Part shown: one piece after another, positions 1 to 9,200 of the stretch
Layout: each line of letters begins with the position of its first letter
Numbering within the stretch: the stretch's first letter is position 1
The notes under the pieces: generated by a model
Databases searched by the model: none
What the model was told of the DNA's origin: nothing
The model's input: the letters and a program-made list of their open reading frames with translations, nothing else
Translations under genes and position numbers: made by a program
Assembly: GCF_007828955.1 (NCBI RefSeq)
Contig: NZ_VIVR01000001.1
Span: forward strand, 2,976,001-3,040,000
Origin: Kitasatospora atroaurantiaca
GTDB lineage: Bacteria; Actinomycetota; Actinomycetes; Streptomycetales; Streptomycetaceae
DNA length: 64,000 nt
Direction of reading: 5' to 3'

Positions 1-400
1 CCACCGCAGCCGTCGCGACGGCCAGATAACCGGCGCACACGGCCACCGGCGCGCGCCAGTGGCGGTGCCCGCGCCGTCCGATCCGGGCTCCCGCGCGGTA
101 CAGCAGCACGGCGGTGAGCAGGGCGGGGAGCAGCGGTGTGACGGTCACCGGCGCTGCCGTCGCGCCCCTGGTGAGCGGCGCGCCGTGGCCCAGCAGCCAG
201 AGGGAGCAGGCGACCCGGCCGGCTCCGGCGGCGGTGTCATCCGCGTACGGGGTGACCACCCAGAGGGCGAGCACCGGGACGGCGATCGCGGCGAAGGTGA
301 ACAGCGCCGCCCGTACGCCGGTGAGCAGGTCGGCGAGTACCGAGCGGGCGCCCAGTTCGCCCGGCAGGCCCAGGATCGGACGGCCCATCAGCTGCGTCAT
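1..400 (-). CDS. DUF6350 multi-pass membrane protein (N-terminal part)
   Basis: The frame runs off the left edge, so only about the first 133 residues are present. The translation opens MTQLMGRPILGLPGELGAR and continues as long hydrophobic stretches rich in Ala, Leu and Val (LFTFAAIAVPVLALWVV and later segments), as expected for a multi-pass membrane protein. I identify it as DUF6350 (called PerM-like in some annotations) from the N-terminal sequence and its usual place beside sucCD in Streptomyces. ATG at 400 is preferred because a GGGAG box lies 10 bases upstream. An in-frame ATG at 409 would leave almost no spacing to that box. Function is unknown. Confidence 0.7.
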   Translation of the reverse strand, partial: MTQLMGRPILGLPGELGARSVLADLLTGVRAALFTFAAIAVPVLALWVVTPYADDTAAGAGRVACSLWLLGHGAPLTRGATAAPVTVTPLLPALLTAVLLYRAGARIGRRGHRHWRAPVAVCAGYLAVATAAV

Positions 401-517
401 GGGCTTCATGCTCCCAAGATCACCCGTTGTGCCCCGTGAAGAGGCAAACCTTCGCCGTGTCCCGGATTATTTGTTTATGTGCATATTGCGACCCCGTTCC
501 GGTGACCGGGTGCTGCA

Positions 518-1726
518 GTGACCGCACCCACCACGCCGAGTGCACCGGCCGTACCCGCAGCGGCGCGGACGCACCCCGGCGCCGCCCGGCTGCTCCGGCT
601 GCTGACACCCCGTGAGGCCCGGGCCCTCGCCCGGCTCGCGGCGGGCGAGGACATCCCGGCCATCGCGGCGGCACTCGGCGTCGCACCCGGCACCGCCCGC
701 GTCCACCTGCACCGGGCGATGCGGAAGCTGGGCGTACGCACCCGCGAGGAGGCCGTGGCGGTCGCGGCGGCGGCCTCGCCCGTACCGGAGGCCGTCACCG
801 CACCGCGGCCCGCCACCTTCGAGGCGCTCTGCACCGCCGCTCACACCCGCCTGGTGCAGCAGACCTTTCTGCTCACCGCCTCCCGCCACCGCGCCGTGCA
901 CTCCGTACGCCTGGCGCTGTCGGCCGCGTCGCGCCGCTGGCGCGAGGTGTCCGCGCTGCCCGACCCGGAGGCCTGGGTCCGGGCGTACGCCTTCGAGACC
1001 GCGCTGGCCCCGTGGCATCGCGGCGGGCCCCGGCGAGCGCGGTCTCGGCAGCTGCCGCGCCGCCGGATCAAGGTCCGGCCGGCGGGCCAGGACCGGGAGC
1101 CGCGCCCGGGTCGCCTGAGGTCGCGCGACAAGTCCCTGCTCAAGGCCCTGCGGCGGCTCTCGCGCCGACGGCGCCGGGCGCTGGTCCTGCACGACTCCCT
1201 CGGCCTGTCGGCCGCCGAGGTGGCGGCGGAGATGGAGTCGAGCACGGCGGCGGCCGAGGGCCGGGTACGGGCGGGCCGGGCGGGGCTGGCCCGTTCGGTG
1301 CCGGAGCTGGTGGGGCCGGACCCGTGGGCGCCGGACTTCGGCGAGCGCCTCGGCGGTCTGCTGTACGAGGCGGCGGTGCAGCGCTGCCCGGCGCCGCGGC
1401 AGCCGTCTCCGCTGCTGCTGAAGGTGCGCGGCCGGGTGCGCTCCGGTCTGGTCACGGGGGCGGCCGCGCTGATGGTCCTGGTGATGGGAGCGGCGATCGT
1501 GAGCACCCTGGCGGGCAACGGCCCGTCGACTCTGTTCCGCCCGCCCGCGCCGGCACCGCCGCCGCTCTGCTCGGGGGTGCACACCGGCAGCGCGGGCCCG
1601 GCGGCGCCGGGGCTCCAGGCCGGCCTACGGAGCCCCTGGTGCGGCACCACCCCCGGGCATCCGGCCCAGCTGGTGGCGCCGCCTCCACCTCACGCGGCTC
1701 GCGGGGCGGCCACCGGGGGCCGCTGA
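518..1726 (+). CDS. Membrane-anchored sigma-like regulator with an extra N-terminal HTH
   Basis: GTG start, 402 residues. Residues 27-85 form a LuxR/sigma region 4-like helix-turn-helix (LLTPREARALARLAAGEDI onward). Residues 93-175 resemble ECF sigma region 2 (LVQQTFLLTASRHRAVHSVR, then a WVRAYAFETA block). Residues 220-275 resemble region 4 (LSAAEVAAEMESSTAAAEGR). A single hydrophobic helix follows near 318-340 and a Pro/Ala/Gly-rich tail with four Cys ends the protein. Close relatives lie next to sucD in other streptomycetes and are annotated as sigma-like or HTH regulators. The order HTH, region 2, region 4 and C-terminal membrane helix implies a membrane-tethered transcription factor. Whether it binds core RNA polymerase is unknown. 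Confidence 0.75.
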   Translation: MTAPTTPSAPAVPAAARTHPGAARLLRLLTPREARALARLAAGEDIPAIAAALGVAPGTARVHLHRAMRKLGVRTREEAVAVAAAASPVPEAVTAPRPATFEALCTAAHTRLVQQTFLLTASRHRAVHSVRLALSAASRRWREVSALPDPEAWVRAYAFETALAPWHRGGPRRARSRQLPRRRIKVRPAGQDREPRPGRLRSRDKSLLKALRRLSRRRRRALVLHDSLGLSAAEVAAEMESSTAAAEGRVRAGRAGLARSVPELVGPDPWAPDFGERLGGLLYEAAVQRCPAPRQPSPLLLKVRGRVRSGLVTGAAALMVLVMGAAIVSTLAGNGPSTLFRPPAPAPPPLCSGVHTGSAGPAAPGLQAGLRSPWCGTTPGHPAQLVAPPPPHAARGAATGGR

Positions 1727-1752
1727 CGGCCGCGGTGCGGGGATCGAAGACG

Positions 1753-1788
1753 ACGGAGGCGCCCCGGTCAGGACCGGGGCGCCTCCGT
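1753..1788. terminator. Stem-loop terminator between convergent genes
   Basis: Two perfect 17-base complementary arms (1753-1769 and 1772-1788) are separated by only AG. The hairpin lies between the stop of the plus-strand sigma-like gene and the stop of sucD, so it probably serves both directions. There is no clear U-tract, as is common in streptomycetes. Confidence 0.85.
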
Positions 1789-1805
1789 GCGGGTGCTGCA
1801 GCTGC

Positions 1806-2690
1806 TTACTTGCTGATCAGCTCACGCGCCAGGCGGGCGGTCTCGGACGGCGTCTTGCCGACCTTGACACCGGCGGCCTCGAGGGCCTCCTTCTTCGCCT
1901 GCGCGGTGCCCGAGGAGCCGGAGACGATGGCGCCGGCGTGGCCCATGGTCTTGCCCTCGGGGGCGGTGAAGCCCGCGACGTAGCCGACGACCGGCTTGGT
2001 GACGTGCTCGGCGATGTAGGCCGCGGCACGCTCCTCGGCGTCGCCGCCGATCTCACCGATCATGACGATGATCTTGGTCTCCGGGTCCGCCTCGAACGCC
2101 GCGAGGGCGTCGATGTGGGTGGTGCCGATGACCGGGTCGCCACCGATGCCCACGGCCGAGGAGAAGCCGAGGTCACGCAGCTCGTACATGAGCTGGTAGG
2201 TCAGGGTGCCCGACTTGGACACCAGACCGATCGGGCCGGTGGTGGTGATGTCCGCCGGGATGATGCCCGCGTTGGACTGTCCGGGGGAGATCAGGCCGGG
2301 GCAGTTCGGGCCGATGATCCGGGTCTTGTTGCCCTTCGAACCGGCGTACGCCCAGAAGGCGGCCGAGTCGTGGACCGGGACACCCTCGGTGATGACGACC
2401 GCGAGGCCGATCTCCGCGTCGATCGCCTCGACGACGGCGTCCTTGGTGAACTTCGGCGGCACGAAGATGACGGTGACATCGGCACCGGTCTCCTTCATGG
2501 CCTCGGCGACGGTGCCGAAGACGGGCACCTCGGTGCCGTCGACGTCAACCGTGGTGCCGGCCTTGCGCGGGTTCACGCCGCCGACGATCTGGGTGCCCGA
2601 GGCGAGCATGCGGCGGGTGTGCTTCATGCCCTCGGAGCCGGTCATGCCCTGGACGATGACCTTGCTGTCCTTGGTAAGGAAGATAGCCAT
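1806..2690 (-). CDS. sucD: Succinyl-CoA synthetase (succinate-CoA ligase) alpha subunit
   Basis: 294 residues, normal for the family. With SucC it interconverts succinyl-CoA and succinate with substrate-level ATP/GTP formation in the TCA cycle. The N-terminal CoA-binding Rossmann domain (residues 1-125) is followed by the ligase domain. The phosphohistidine is H251 in the motif [11 protein letters not shown], and the conserved IIGPNCPGL segment is at 125-133. The gene follows sucC by 17 bases with an AAGGAAGGGA ribosome-binding region in that gap, so the two form an operon. Nothing is unusual. Confidence 0.97.
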   Translation of the reverse strand: MAIFLTKDSKVIVQGMTGSEGMKHTRRMLASGTQIVGGVNPRKAGTTVDVDGTEVPVFGTVAEAMKETGADVTVIFVPPKFTKDAVVEAIDAEIGLAVVITEGVPVHDSAAFWAYAGSKGNKTRIIGPNCPGLISPGQSNAGIIPADITTTGPIGLVSKSGTLTYQLMYELRDLGFSSAVGIGGDPVIGTTHIDALAAFEADPETKIIVMIGEIGGDAEERAAAYIAEHVTKPVVGYVAGFTAPEGKTMGHAGAIVSGSSGTAQAKKEALEAAGVKVGKTPSETARLARELISK

Positions 2691-2707
2691 GGTGTCAGTT
2701 CCCTTCC

Positions 2708-3883
2708 TTACTTGGCGTTGGCCAGCTCGGCGGCGCGCTCAGCGGCGCCGTCCATGGTGTCCACCTGCTCGACGAGCGGGTGGTTGGCGTCGGTCAGGAT
2801 CTTGCGACCCAGCTCGGCGTTGTTGCCGTCGAGGCGGACGACGAGCGGCTTGGTGACCGCCTCGCCCTTCTCCTCGAGCAGCGCGAGCGCCTGCACGATG
2901 CCGTTGGCGACCGCGTCACACGCGGTGATGCCACCGAAGACGTTGACGAAGACCGACTTGACGTCGGTGTCGCCCAGGATGATCTCCAGGCCGTTCGCCA
3001 TCACCTCGGCGGAGGCACCGCCACCGATGTCGAGGAAGTTGGCGGGCTTGACGCCACCGTGGTTCTCACCGGCGTAGGCGACCACGTCGAGGGTGCTCAT
3101 GACGAGACCCGCGCCGTTGCCGATGATGCCGACCTCGCCCTCGAGCTTGACGTAGTTGAGGCCCTTGGCCTTCGCCGCCGCCTCGAGGGGGTTGGCCGCG
3201 GCCTTGTCCTCGAGCTCGGCGTGGTGCGGCTGACGGAACTCGGCGTTCTCGTCCAGGGAGACCTTGCCGTCGAGCGCGATGATCTTGCCGTCGCCGGACT
3301 TGATCAGCGGGTTGACCTCGACGAGGAGCGCGTCCTCGGCGATGAAGACCTTCCACAGCTTCTGCAGAACGTCGGCAACCTGGTCGGCGATGTCGGCCGG
3401 GAACTTCGCGGCGGCGACGATCTCGGCGGCCTTCTCGGGGGTGCAACCCTCGTTGGCGTCGACGGAGATCTTGGCCAGCGCGTCCGGGTTCTCCTCGGCG
3501 ACGACCTCGATCTCCACGCCGCCCTCGACGCTGGCCATGGCCAGGAAGGTGCGGTTGGTGCGGTCCAGCAGGAAGGAGACGTAGTACTCCTCCTTGATGT
3601 CCGCAGTGCTGGCCAGCATCACCTTGTGAACGGTGTGGCCCTTGATGTCCATGCCGAGGATCGCGGCGGACTTGGCAACGGCGTCCTCGGGGTCCGAGGC
3701 GAGCTTGACGCCACCGGCCTTGCCTCGCCCACCGACCTTCACCTGGGCCTTGACGACTGCGCGGCCGCCGAAGCGCTCCGCGATCTCGCGTGCGGCTTCG
3801 GGGGTCTCGATGACCTCGCCGTCAAGCACGGGCACGCCGTGCTTGGCGAAGAGGTCCCTCGCCTGGTACTCGAACAGGTCCAC
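2708..3883 (-). CDS. sucC: Succinyl-CoA synthetase beta subunit
   Basis: 391 residues from the GTG at 3883 ([20 protein letters not shown]). An AAGGA box lies nine bases upstream, and longer in-frame extensions lack family similarity. An N-terminal ATP-grasp domain ([12 protein letters not shown] near 45-56) precedes the C-terminal ligase/CoA-binding domain. The grasp-type MEVNP-like stretch reads LVEVNPL, and [10 protein letters not shown] is present. It is the first gene of the sucC-sucD operon and acts in the cytosol in the TCA cycle. Confidence 0.97.
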   Translation of the reverse strand: MDLFEYQARDLFAKHGVPVLDGEVIETPEAAREIAERFGGRAVVKAQVKVGGRGKAGGVKLASDPEDAVAKSAAILGMDIKGHTVHKVMLASTADIKEEYYVSFLLDRTNRTFLAMASVEGGVEIEVVAEENPDALAKISVDANEGCTPEKAAEIVAAAKFPADIADQVADVLQKLWKVFIAEDALLVEVNPLIKSGDGKIIALDGKVSLDENAEFRQPHHAELEDKAAANPLEAAAKAKGLNYVKLEGEVGIIGNGAGLVMSTLDVVAYAGENHGGVKPANFLDIGGGASAEVMANGLEIILGDTDVKSVFVNVFGGITACDAVANGIVQALALLEEKGEAVTKPLVVRLDGNNAELGRKILTDANHPLVEQVDTMDGAAERAAELANAK

Positions 3884-4225
3884 GTGTGTTCGTCCTTGTT
3901 CGTGGTCGCGGATTGTGTCTCTACGAGCGTGCCACGGCAGGATCTTCGCTGCGGGTCGTCGGGGCTGAGCGGGTACGCAGATGTACGGCCTTGCGGCCCA
4001 CACAGCCACGGGCGCACACGTCAATCAACACGCGCGTCACGTCCGTCTGGCAGGTTATCCCCGGACGGCGGGACTGTTTCGCCCAGGACCGCGTCGGCTT
4101 TGGTGAGAACCGTCACAACGGGTGCACTCGAGCGTGTCGCACCCCCTGCTCACCTGCGATGTGCCGTCGGTGTGAGGGTCCGGAGCGATTTCGCACGTCC
4201 GGGTGACCGCGCCTGCTTCCCCGGG
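3884..4225. promoter_or_regulatory. Upstream region of sucC, no gene seen
   Basis: 342 bases between the sucC start and the stop of the VWA gene. I found no convincing small gene. The region must hold the sucCD promoter, reading leftward, and the 3' end of the VWA operon. The sequence next to sucC supplies its ribosome-binding site (AAGGA on the minus strand near 3893-3897). I could not assign a confident -35/-10 pair. Confidence 0.4.
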
Positions 4226-5473
4226 CTACCCCTTCTCCTGCGGCACCGGCAGCGGACGCTTCTCGATCGCGGCGGCCATGATGTCGGGGAAGGCGTCCGG
4301 GGTGCAGGCGAAGGCCGGCGCGCCGAGTGCGGCCAGTGCGGCCGCGTGGGAGTGGTCGTACGCCGGGGCGCCCTCGTCGGAGAGCGCGAGCAGGGCGATG
4401 AACTGGACCCCCGCCGCCTTCATCGCCGCGACCCGCTTGAGCATCTCGTTCCGGATGCCGCCCTCGTAGAGGTCGCTGATCAGCACCACGATGGTCTCGG
4501 ACGGCCGGGTGATCTTCGACTGGCAGTACGCCAGCGCACGGTTGATGTCGGTGCCGCCGCCGAGCTGCGTGGCGAACAGGACGTCCACCGGGTCGCTCAG
4601 CTGCTCGGTCAGGTCGACCACCGAGGTGTCGAAGACCACCAGGCGGGTGTCCAGGCTCTTCATCGAGGCCAGCACGGCCCCGAAGACGGCCGAGTGGACG
4701 ACGGAGGGGGCCATCGAGCCGGACTGGTCGATGCAGAGGATGACGTCCTTCTTCACCGCTCGCTGGGCGCGGGCGTAGCCGATCAGACGCTCGGGGACGA
4801 TCGTGCCCTGCCCGCTCGGCCCCGCCTCGGGCAGGTAGTTCTTGAGGTTGGCCCGGATGGTGCGGTCCCAGTCGATGTCGCGGTGGCGCGGGCGGTTCAC
4901 CTTGGCGCTGCGGTCGAGCGCGCCGCCCAGGGTCGCGCGGGTGCGGTCGGCGAGCCGGCGCTCCAGCTCGGCGACCACCTTGCCGACCACCGCCCTGGCC
5001 GTCTCCCGGGTGGTCTCCGGCAGCGCGTGCTTGAGGGAGAGCAGCGTGCCGACCAGGTGGACGTCCGGCTCGACGGCCTCGAGCATCTCCGGCTCCAGGA
5101 GCAGGCGGTCCAGGCCGAGACGGGAGATCGCGTCCTGCTGCATCAGCTGGACCACGGAGGTCGGGAAGTACTCCCGGATGTCTCCCAGCCAGCGGGCCAC
5201 CTGGGGAGCCGAGCCGCCCAGCCCGGCGCTGCGGGAGGCCGAGCGGCCGGCCGTGCCGTTGTCGCCCGCCCCCCGGTAGAGGGCGGCCAGTGCGCCGTCC
5301 ATGGCGGCGTCCCGGCCGGTGAGCTTGCAGCCGGTGCCGTCCGCCTCGCCGCCGAGCACGAGCCGCCAGCGGCGCAGCCGCTCGGCGGCGGGGTCCGTTG
5401 CAGGGTCGGCGGCGGGGTCTGCGGCGGGACCGGCGGCCGCCGTGGAGGATGCCAGGCCCTGAGTGGTGGTCAT
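4226..5473 (-). CDS. VWA-domain (CoxE-like) protein of a MoxR system
   Basis: 415 residues from the ATG at 5473, which has AAGGAG upstream and overlaps the DUF5682 stop as ATGA. Residues 1-30 are a low-complexity Ala/Asp/Pro leader. An uncharacterised helical region spans about 35-240. A von Willebrand factor A domain spans about 242-410 with an intact MIDAS metal site: D249-x-S251-x-S253 (IDQSGS), T308 (GGGTDI) and D334 (LISDLYEGG). The intact MIDAS suggests metal-dependent protein binding. VWA proteins of this type act with MoxR AAA+ ATPases in maturation or remodelling of target complexes. Here it is the last gene of the MoxR-DUF5682-VWA operon. There is no signal peptide, so it is probably cytosolic. 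Confidence 0.88.
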   Translation of the reverse strand: MTTTQGLASSTAAAGPAADPAADPATDPAAERLRRWRLVLGGEADGTGCKLTGRDAAMDGALAALYRGAGDNGTAGRSASRSAGLGGSAPQVARWLGDIREYFPTSVVQLMQQDAISRLGLDRLLLEPEMLEAVEPDVHLVGTLLSLKHALPETTRETARAVVGKVVAELERRLADRTRATLGGALDRSAKVNRPRHRDIDWDRTIRANLKNYLPEAGPSGQGTIVPERLIGYARAQRAVKKDVILCIDQSGSMAPSVVHSAVFGAVLASMKSLDTRLVVFDTSVVDLTEQLSDPVDVLFATQLGGGTDINRALAYCQSKITRPSETIVVLISDLYEGGIRNEMLKRVAAMKAAGVQFIALLALSDEGAPAYDHSHAAALAALGAPAFACTPDAFPDIMAAAIEKRPLPVPQEKG

Positions 5474-7896
5474 GTGGCGCTCCTTCGGTCGGTCTGACGG
5501 GGGATTCGAGGCATCCTGGGGCCGCCGGCCGCGAGGACGGGCGTCGGCAGGCCGAGCAGCAGGGCGAGCGTGGGCAGGGCGGCGTCGGCGCGTACGGGGT
5601 CGATGTCGGTGGCCGAGGCCGCCGCGGGTGTGGCGGGGGTGCCCAGCGGGCCGGCCGCGACACGTTCGCCGACCGTGCGCCGGACGCCGGCCTCCAGGCC
5701 GGAGAACGTCCGCCGCAGCAGCGGCAGCACGTCGGTGAAGACCTCCCACGGCACGCCGGTCAGCCACTCGTCGAGCAGGCCGAGCAGCCGGGTGTCGTGG
5801 AGCAGCAGCGCACCGCCGCCGGAGAGGAAGCCCTCGACCCAGCCCGCGGCGTCCGCCGGAGCGTTGGCGGCCGAGAGGACGAGGCCCATCCGCCGCCCGG
5901 CCTCGTCGGAGTCGAGCCGGCCGTCGTCCAGCAGCAGCCGGACGGCACGGCCGCGCAGCAGCCCGGGGACGCCCGTGGCGGGGCCGGCCGAGGGCTCGCG
6001 CCGGGCGAGGGACTGCAGCGTCGCCACCCAGCGGCTTGCCAGCGAGTCGGGTGTGCCCGCGGTGTCCTGCTCCAACAGCCCGATCGCGGCGTGCACCCCG
6101 TCGACGTGGGCCCGCATGGCGGCGGCGCCCTCGGCGTCGAGGCCGGTGCAGGCGGGCGGAAGGCCGACGCAGATCCGCTCGGCGATGCCGCGGGCCACGC
6201 CGTCCAGCGCGCTGCTGTCGGTGCCGCGCACGTCTCCGTACCGCAGGGCGCGGACCAGGGCGGGCAGCGCCTCGGCGAGTTCGGCGACGTCGGTGTCCAG
6301 GGCCGCCCGGTCGGCGAGCGCCCGCATCACGGCGGGCAGGGCGGCGGGCAGCCCGGCGAGCAGGCAGCGCTCGACGAGCTTGGTCAGCTGGGCCAGCACC
6401 TCGGCCTTGGCCGCCTTCTCGACGGCCTTGCCCGTCGCCGCGTCCTCGACCGTGGTGCCCCACTGGGCGGCCTCGACGATCCGGACCGCGAACTCCGGCT
6501 CCCAGCGCAGGCGCCAGCTCTCCCGGAAGGTGCCGGTGGAGTTGACGGCGGACCGGCTCGGCCGGCCCCAGCCGATGCCGAGCAGCCGCAGACGCTGCAG
6601 CAGCAGCGAGCGGGCGGAGTCCAGCTCCTTGCGGAGGTCGAGATCGAGCTCGCGCTCCTCCGGGTCCGGCTTGAGGCGCAGACTGCGCTGGAGCCGGGCG
6701 AGGTCACGCTGGAGCGGCACGGCCGGCGCCGAGTCCGGGACCTCGCCGAGGGCGTCGCCGATCACCAGCCTGTCGTGCACCAGAGCGAGGGCGACGTCGG
6801 AGCCGTCGCACATGACGGACCGTACGGCGTCCAGCGTCTCGGTCAGCCCGGCGAGCGGACGGCCGCGCATCACCGCGAGCGTGCCGGCCAGCCGGACGGC
6901 CTCGATGACGTGGGCGGAGGAGACCGGGTGGTCCTCGGAGCGGAGCAGCTCGGCGACCCGGGTCATCCACCTCGCCAGCGGATCGGCGTCGGTGGTCACG
7001 TCGGTGCTGAACAGGTGGTGGTACCACCCGGGCGAGTCGATACCGGCGCCGTAACCGGTGTGCTGGGAGAGCCTGCGGTGCGTCCACGGCACCCAGGTGA
7101 TCTCGGTCCTCAGCTTCTTGGGCAGCGTGGCGAGCAGCGCCCGGTCGTGGGCGACCGTCGGCATGGTCTGCAGGGCCGGGACGTGCCAGGCGCCGCAGAC
7201 CACGGCGATCCGCCCGTGCCCGGCCCGGCGGGCGGCGCGGATCTGCTGGCGCATGTACGCCTCGCGCAGCTCGTCCCGGCGGCCGGTGGCGCCGTGCTCG
7301 CGCAGTGCCGTCATCGCCTCGGCGACGGCGGTGAACGGGGCGAGGGCGTCGGCGCCGGGCATGCGGTGCTCGATCACGTCCTCCCACCAGCGCTCGGCGT
7401 CATCGTGACCGGCGGCCTCGGCGAGGGCTCCGATCGGATCCTGGACCGACTCGCCTTCGGAGGAAGTGCCCCCCGGCACTCCCTCCTCCGGCGAGCCGGC
7501 CGGCGCGGGCGAGACGGCTTCCTCCGGCGAGTCGGCCGGAACGAGCGAGGCTGCCTCCTCCGGCGAAGCGGCCAGCGCGAAGGTGTGCGCCGCCGGCAGG
7601 TCGATGAAGTGCACGGGGATGTCCCGCTCCACCGCGTGCCGGACGGCCACCCACTCCGGGGAGAAGACCGCGAAGGGCCAGAACGCCGCCTTGGCCGGGT
7701 CGTCCACCGCGTGGGCGAGCAGCGCGACCGGCGGCACCATGTCCTTCTCGCCCGCCAGCGCGATGATCTGGTCGGCCTCGGGCGGGCCCTCGATCAGCAC
7801 CACGTCCGGCCGCAGCTGCTCGAGTGCGGCGGCAACCGCCCGGGCCGAGCCCGGCCCGTGGTGGCGCACACCCAGCAGGGTCACCTCAGCGCTCAT
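5470..7896 (-). CDS. DUF5682 family protein
   Basis: 808 residues. The start has GGGAGGAC just upstream and lies 33 bases after the MoxR stop. The opening (VTLLGVRHHGPGSARAVAAA, then DVVLIEGPPEAD) carries a His-His pair, a helix and a beta strand ending in Glu. This looks to me like the start of the TraB/TIKI/EreA-type fold, which is inference. The rest is mostly helical with many Leu/Arg heptads and no nuclease or ATPase motif that I recognise. Residues 111-142 hold three tandem copies of a 12-residue SPEEA unit, a likely disordered insertion. It is always coupled with the MoxR and VWA genes in this layout, so it probably works in that complex. The biochemical role is unknown. Confidence 0.85.
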   Translation of the reverse strand: MSAEVTLLGVRHHGPGSARAVAAALEQLRPDVVLIEGPPEADQIIALAGEKDMVPPVALLAHAVDDPAKAAFWPFAVFSPEWVAVRHAVERDIPVHFIDLPAAHTFALAASPEEAASLVPADSPEEAVSPAPAGSPEEGVPGGTSSEGESVQDPIGALAEAAGHDDAERWWEDVIEHRMPGADALAPFTAVAEAMTALREHGATGRRDELREAYMRQQIRAARRAGHGRIAVVCGAWHVPALQTMPTVAHDRALLATLPKKLRTEITWVPWTHRRLSQHTGYGAGIDSPGWYHHLFSTDVTTDADPLARWMTRVAELLRSEDHPVSSAHVIEAVRLAGTLAVMRGRPLAGLTETLDAVRSVMCDGSDVALALVHDRLVIGDALGEVPDSAPAVPLQRDLARLQRSLRLKPDPEERELDLDLRKELDSARSLLLQRLRLLGIGWGRPSRSAVNSTGTFRESWRLRWEPEFAVRIVEAAQWGTTVEDAATGKAVEKAAKAEVLAQLTKLVERCLLAGLPAALPAVMRALADRAALDTDVAELAEALPALVRALRYGDVRGTDSSALDGVARGIAERICVGLPPACTGLDAEGAAAMRAHVDGVHAAIGLLEQDTAGTPDSLASRWVATLQSLARREPSAGPATGVPGLLRGRAVRLLLDDGRLDSDEAGRRMGLVLSAANAPADAAGWVEGFLSGGGALLLHDTRLLGLLDEWLTGVPWEVFTDVLPLLRRTFSGLEAGVRRTVGERVAAGPLGTPATPAAASATDIDPVRADAALPTLALLLGLPTPVLAAGGPRMPRIPRQTDRRSAT

Positions 7897-7929
7897 GGTG
7901 TGTCCTCCCCTCTTCCAGAGTCGGGTGTC

Positions 7930-9060
7930 TCAACGGGAGTTCTCGCGGGCGGCGCGGTAGAAGTCCTTCCAGCCGTCCCGCTCGCGGATCACGCCCTCGA
8001 CGTACTCGCGCCAGACCACCTGGTCCGCGACCGGGTCGCGGAGCACGGCGCCGACGATGCCGGTGGTGACGTCCCCGGCGCGCAGCATGCCGTCGCCGAA
8101 GTGGGTGGCCAGGGCAAGGCCGTTGGTGACGACCGAGATGGCCTCGGCGGTGGAGAGCGTGCCGCTGGGCGTCTTCACCTTGGTCCGGCCGTCGGTGGTG
8201 ATGCCGTCGCGCAGCTCGCGGAAGACGGTGACGACGCGGCGGATCTCCTCGGCGCCGCCCGGCAGTTCGGGCAGGTCGAGCGAGCGGCCGAGCTGGTTGA
8301 CCCGGCGGGTGACGATGTCGACCTCCTCGTCCAGCGAGCCGGGCAGCGGCAGGACGACCGTGTTGAAGCGGCGGCGCAGCGCGCTGGAGAGCTCGTTGAC
8401 ACCGCGGTCGCGGTCGTTGGCGGTGGCGATCAGGTTGAAGCCGCGCACCGCCTGGGTCTCCGAGCCGAGCTCGGGGATCGGCAGGGTCTTCTCGGAGAGG
8501 ATGGTGATCAGGCTGTCCTGGACGTCGGCCGGGATGCGGGTCAGCTCCTCGACCCGGGCGATCTTGCCGTCGGCCATCGCCCGCATGACCGGCGAGGGCA
8601 CCAGGGCGTCCCGGCTGGGGCCGTGGGCGAGCAGCTGGGCGTAGTTCCACCCGTACCGGACGGCCTCCTCGGGGGTGCCGGCGGTGCCCTGGACGAGCAG
8701 GGTGGAGTCGCCGCTGATGGCGGCGGCCAGGTGCTCGGAGACCCAGGTCTTGGCGGTGCCCGGGACGCCGAGGAGCAGCAGCGCGCGGTCGGTGGCCAGT
8801 GTCGTGACGGCGACCTCGACGATCCGGCGCGGGCCGATGTACTTGGGTGTGATCACGGTGCCGTCGGGCAGCTCGCCCCCCAGCAGGTAGGTGGCCACGG
8901 CCCAGGGCGAGAGGGCCCAGCGCTCGGGGCGCGGCCGGTCGTCCTGGGCCGCGAGCGCGGTCAGCTCGGCGGCGAAGGCGTCCTCGGCGTGCTCGCGCAG
9001 AACCTCGCCCTTGTCGAGTACCTCGCTCTTGTCGAGAACTTCACTCGTCCGAGTGGTCAT
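7930..9060 (-). CDS. MoxR-type AAA+ ATPase
   Basis: 376 residues from the ATG at 9060, which has AAGGAG upstream. The N-terminus carries a short repeat (SEVLDK, SEVLDK, GEVL; residues 6-21). Walker A is G98-V-P-G-T-A-K104-T105, with Ala where Gly is usual. Walker B is KIARVEEL with the catalytic pair near E171-E172. Sensor 1 is IATAND (N215), and an Arg-finger region SALRRRF lies near 226-232. MoxR ATPases are hexameric remodelling enzymes that act with VWA partners. This is the first gene of the operon with DUF5682 and VWA. A DNA-damage-type promoter lies upstream (9201-9223), leaving a leader of about 130 bases. Confidence 0.93.
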   Translation of the reverse strand: MTTRTSEVLDKSEVLDKGEVLREHAEDAFAAELTALAAQDDRPRPERWALSPWAVATYLLGGELPDGTVITPKYIGPRRIVEVAVTTLATDRALLLLGVPGTAKTWVSEHLAAAISGDSTLLVQGTAGTPEEAVRYGWNYAQLLAHGPSRDALVPSPVMRAMADGKIARVEELTRIPADVQDSLITILSEKTLPIPELGSETQAVRGFNLIATANDRDRGVNELSSALRRRFNTVVLPLPGSLDEEVDIVTRRVNQLGRSLDLPELPGGAEEIRRVVTVFRELRDGITTDGRTKVKTPSGTLSTAEAISVVTNGLALATHFGDGMLRAGDVTTGIVGAVLRDPVADQVVWREYVEGVIRERDGWKDFYRAARENSR

Positions 9061-9180
9061 CAGGGGCTCCTTGGGGTCGGCCGCCGGGCAGAGCCGTGGC
9101 AGGGCCTCGGGGCGGCTTGGGATCGGTGGGAGCGTCGCGCGCAGACGTCGTACCAGCGGAAACAGGCCGGTCGTACATCC

Positions 9181-9199
9181 GTTCTCGGCCTGCGAGAAC
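9181..9199. repeat. Inverted repeat GTTCTCG-N5-CGAGAAC in the MoxR leader
   Basis: Perfect 7-base arms separated by GCCTG. It sits across the predicted minus-strand transcription start and could be an operator or an RNA hairpin. The half-sites face outward (GTTC...GAAC), unlike the actinobacterial LexA box (GAAC-N4-GTTC), so I do not call it LexA. Confidence 0.45.
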
Positions 9200-9200
9200 A

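Noticed and set aside
9181..9199. LexA (SOS) box at the MoxR/SWIM divergent promoter
   Set aside because: The actinobacterial LexA box is GAAC-N4-GTTC. This repeat is GTTC-N11-GAAC, the opposite orientation and wrong spacing.
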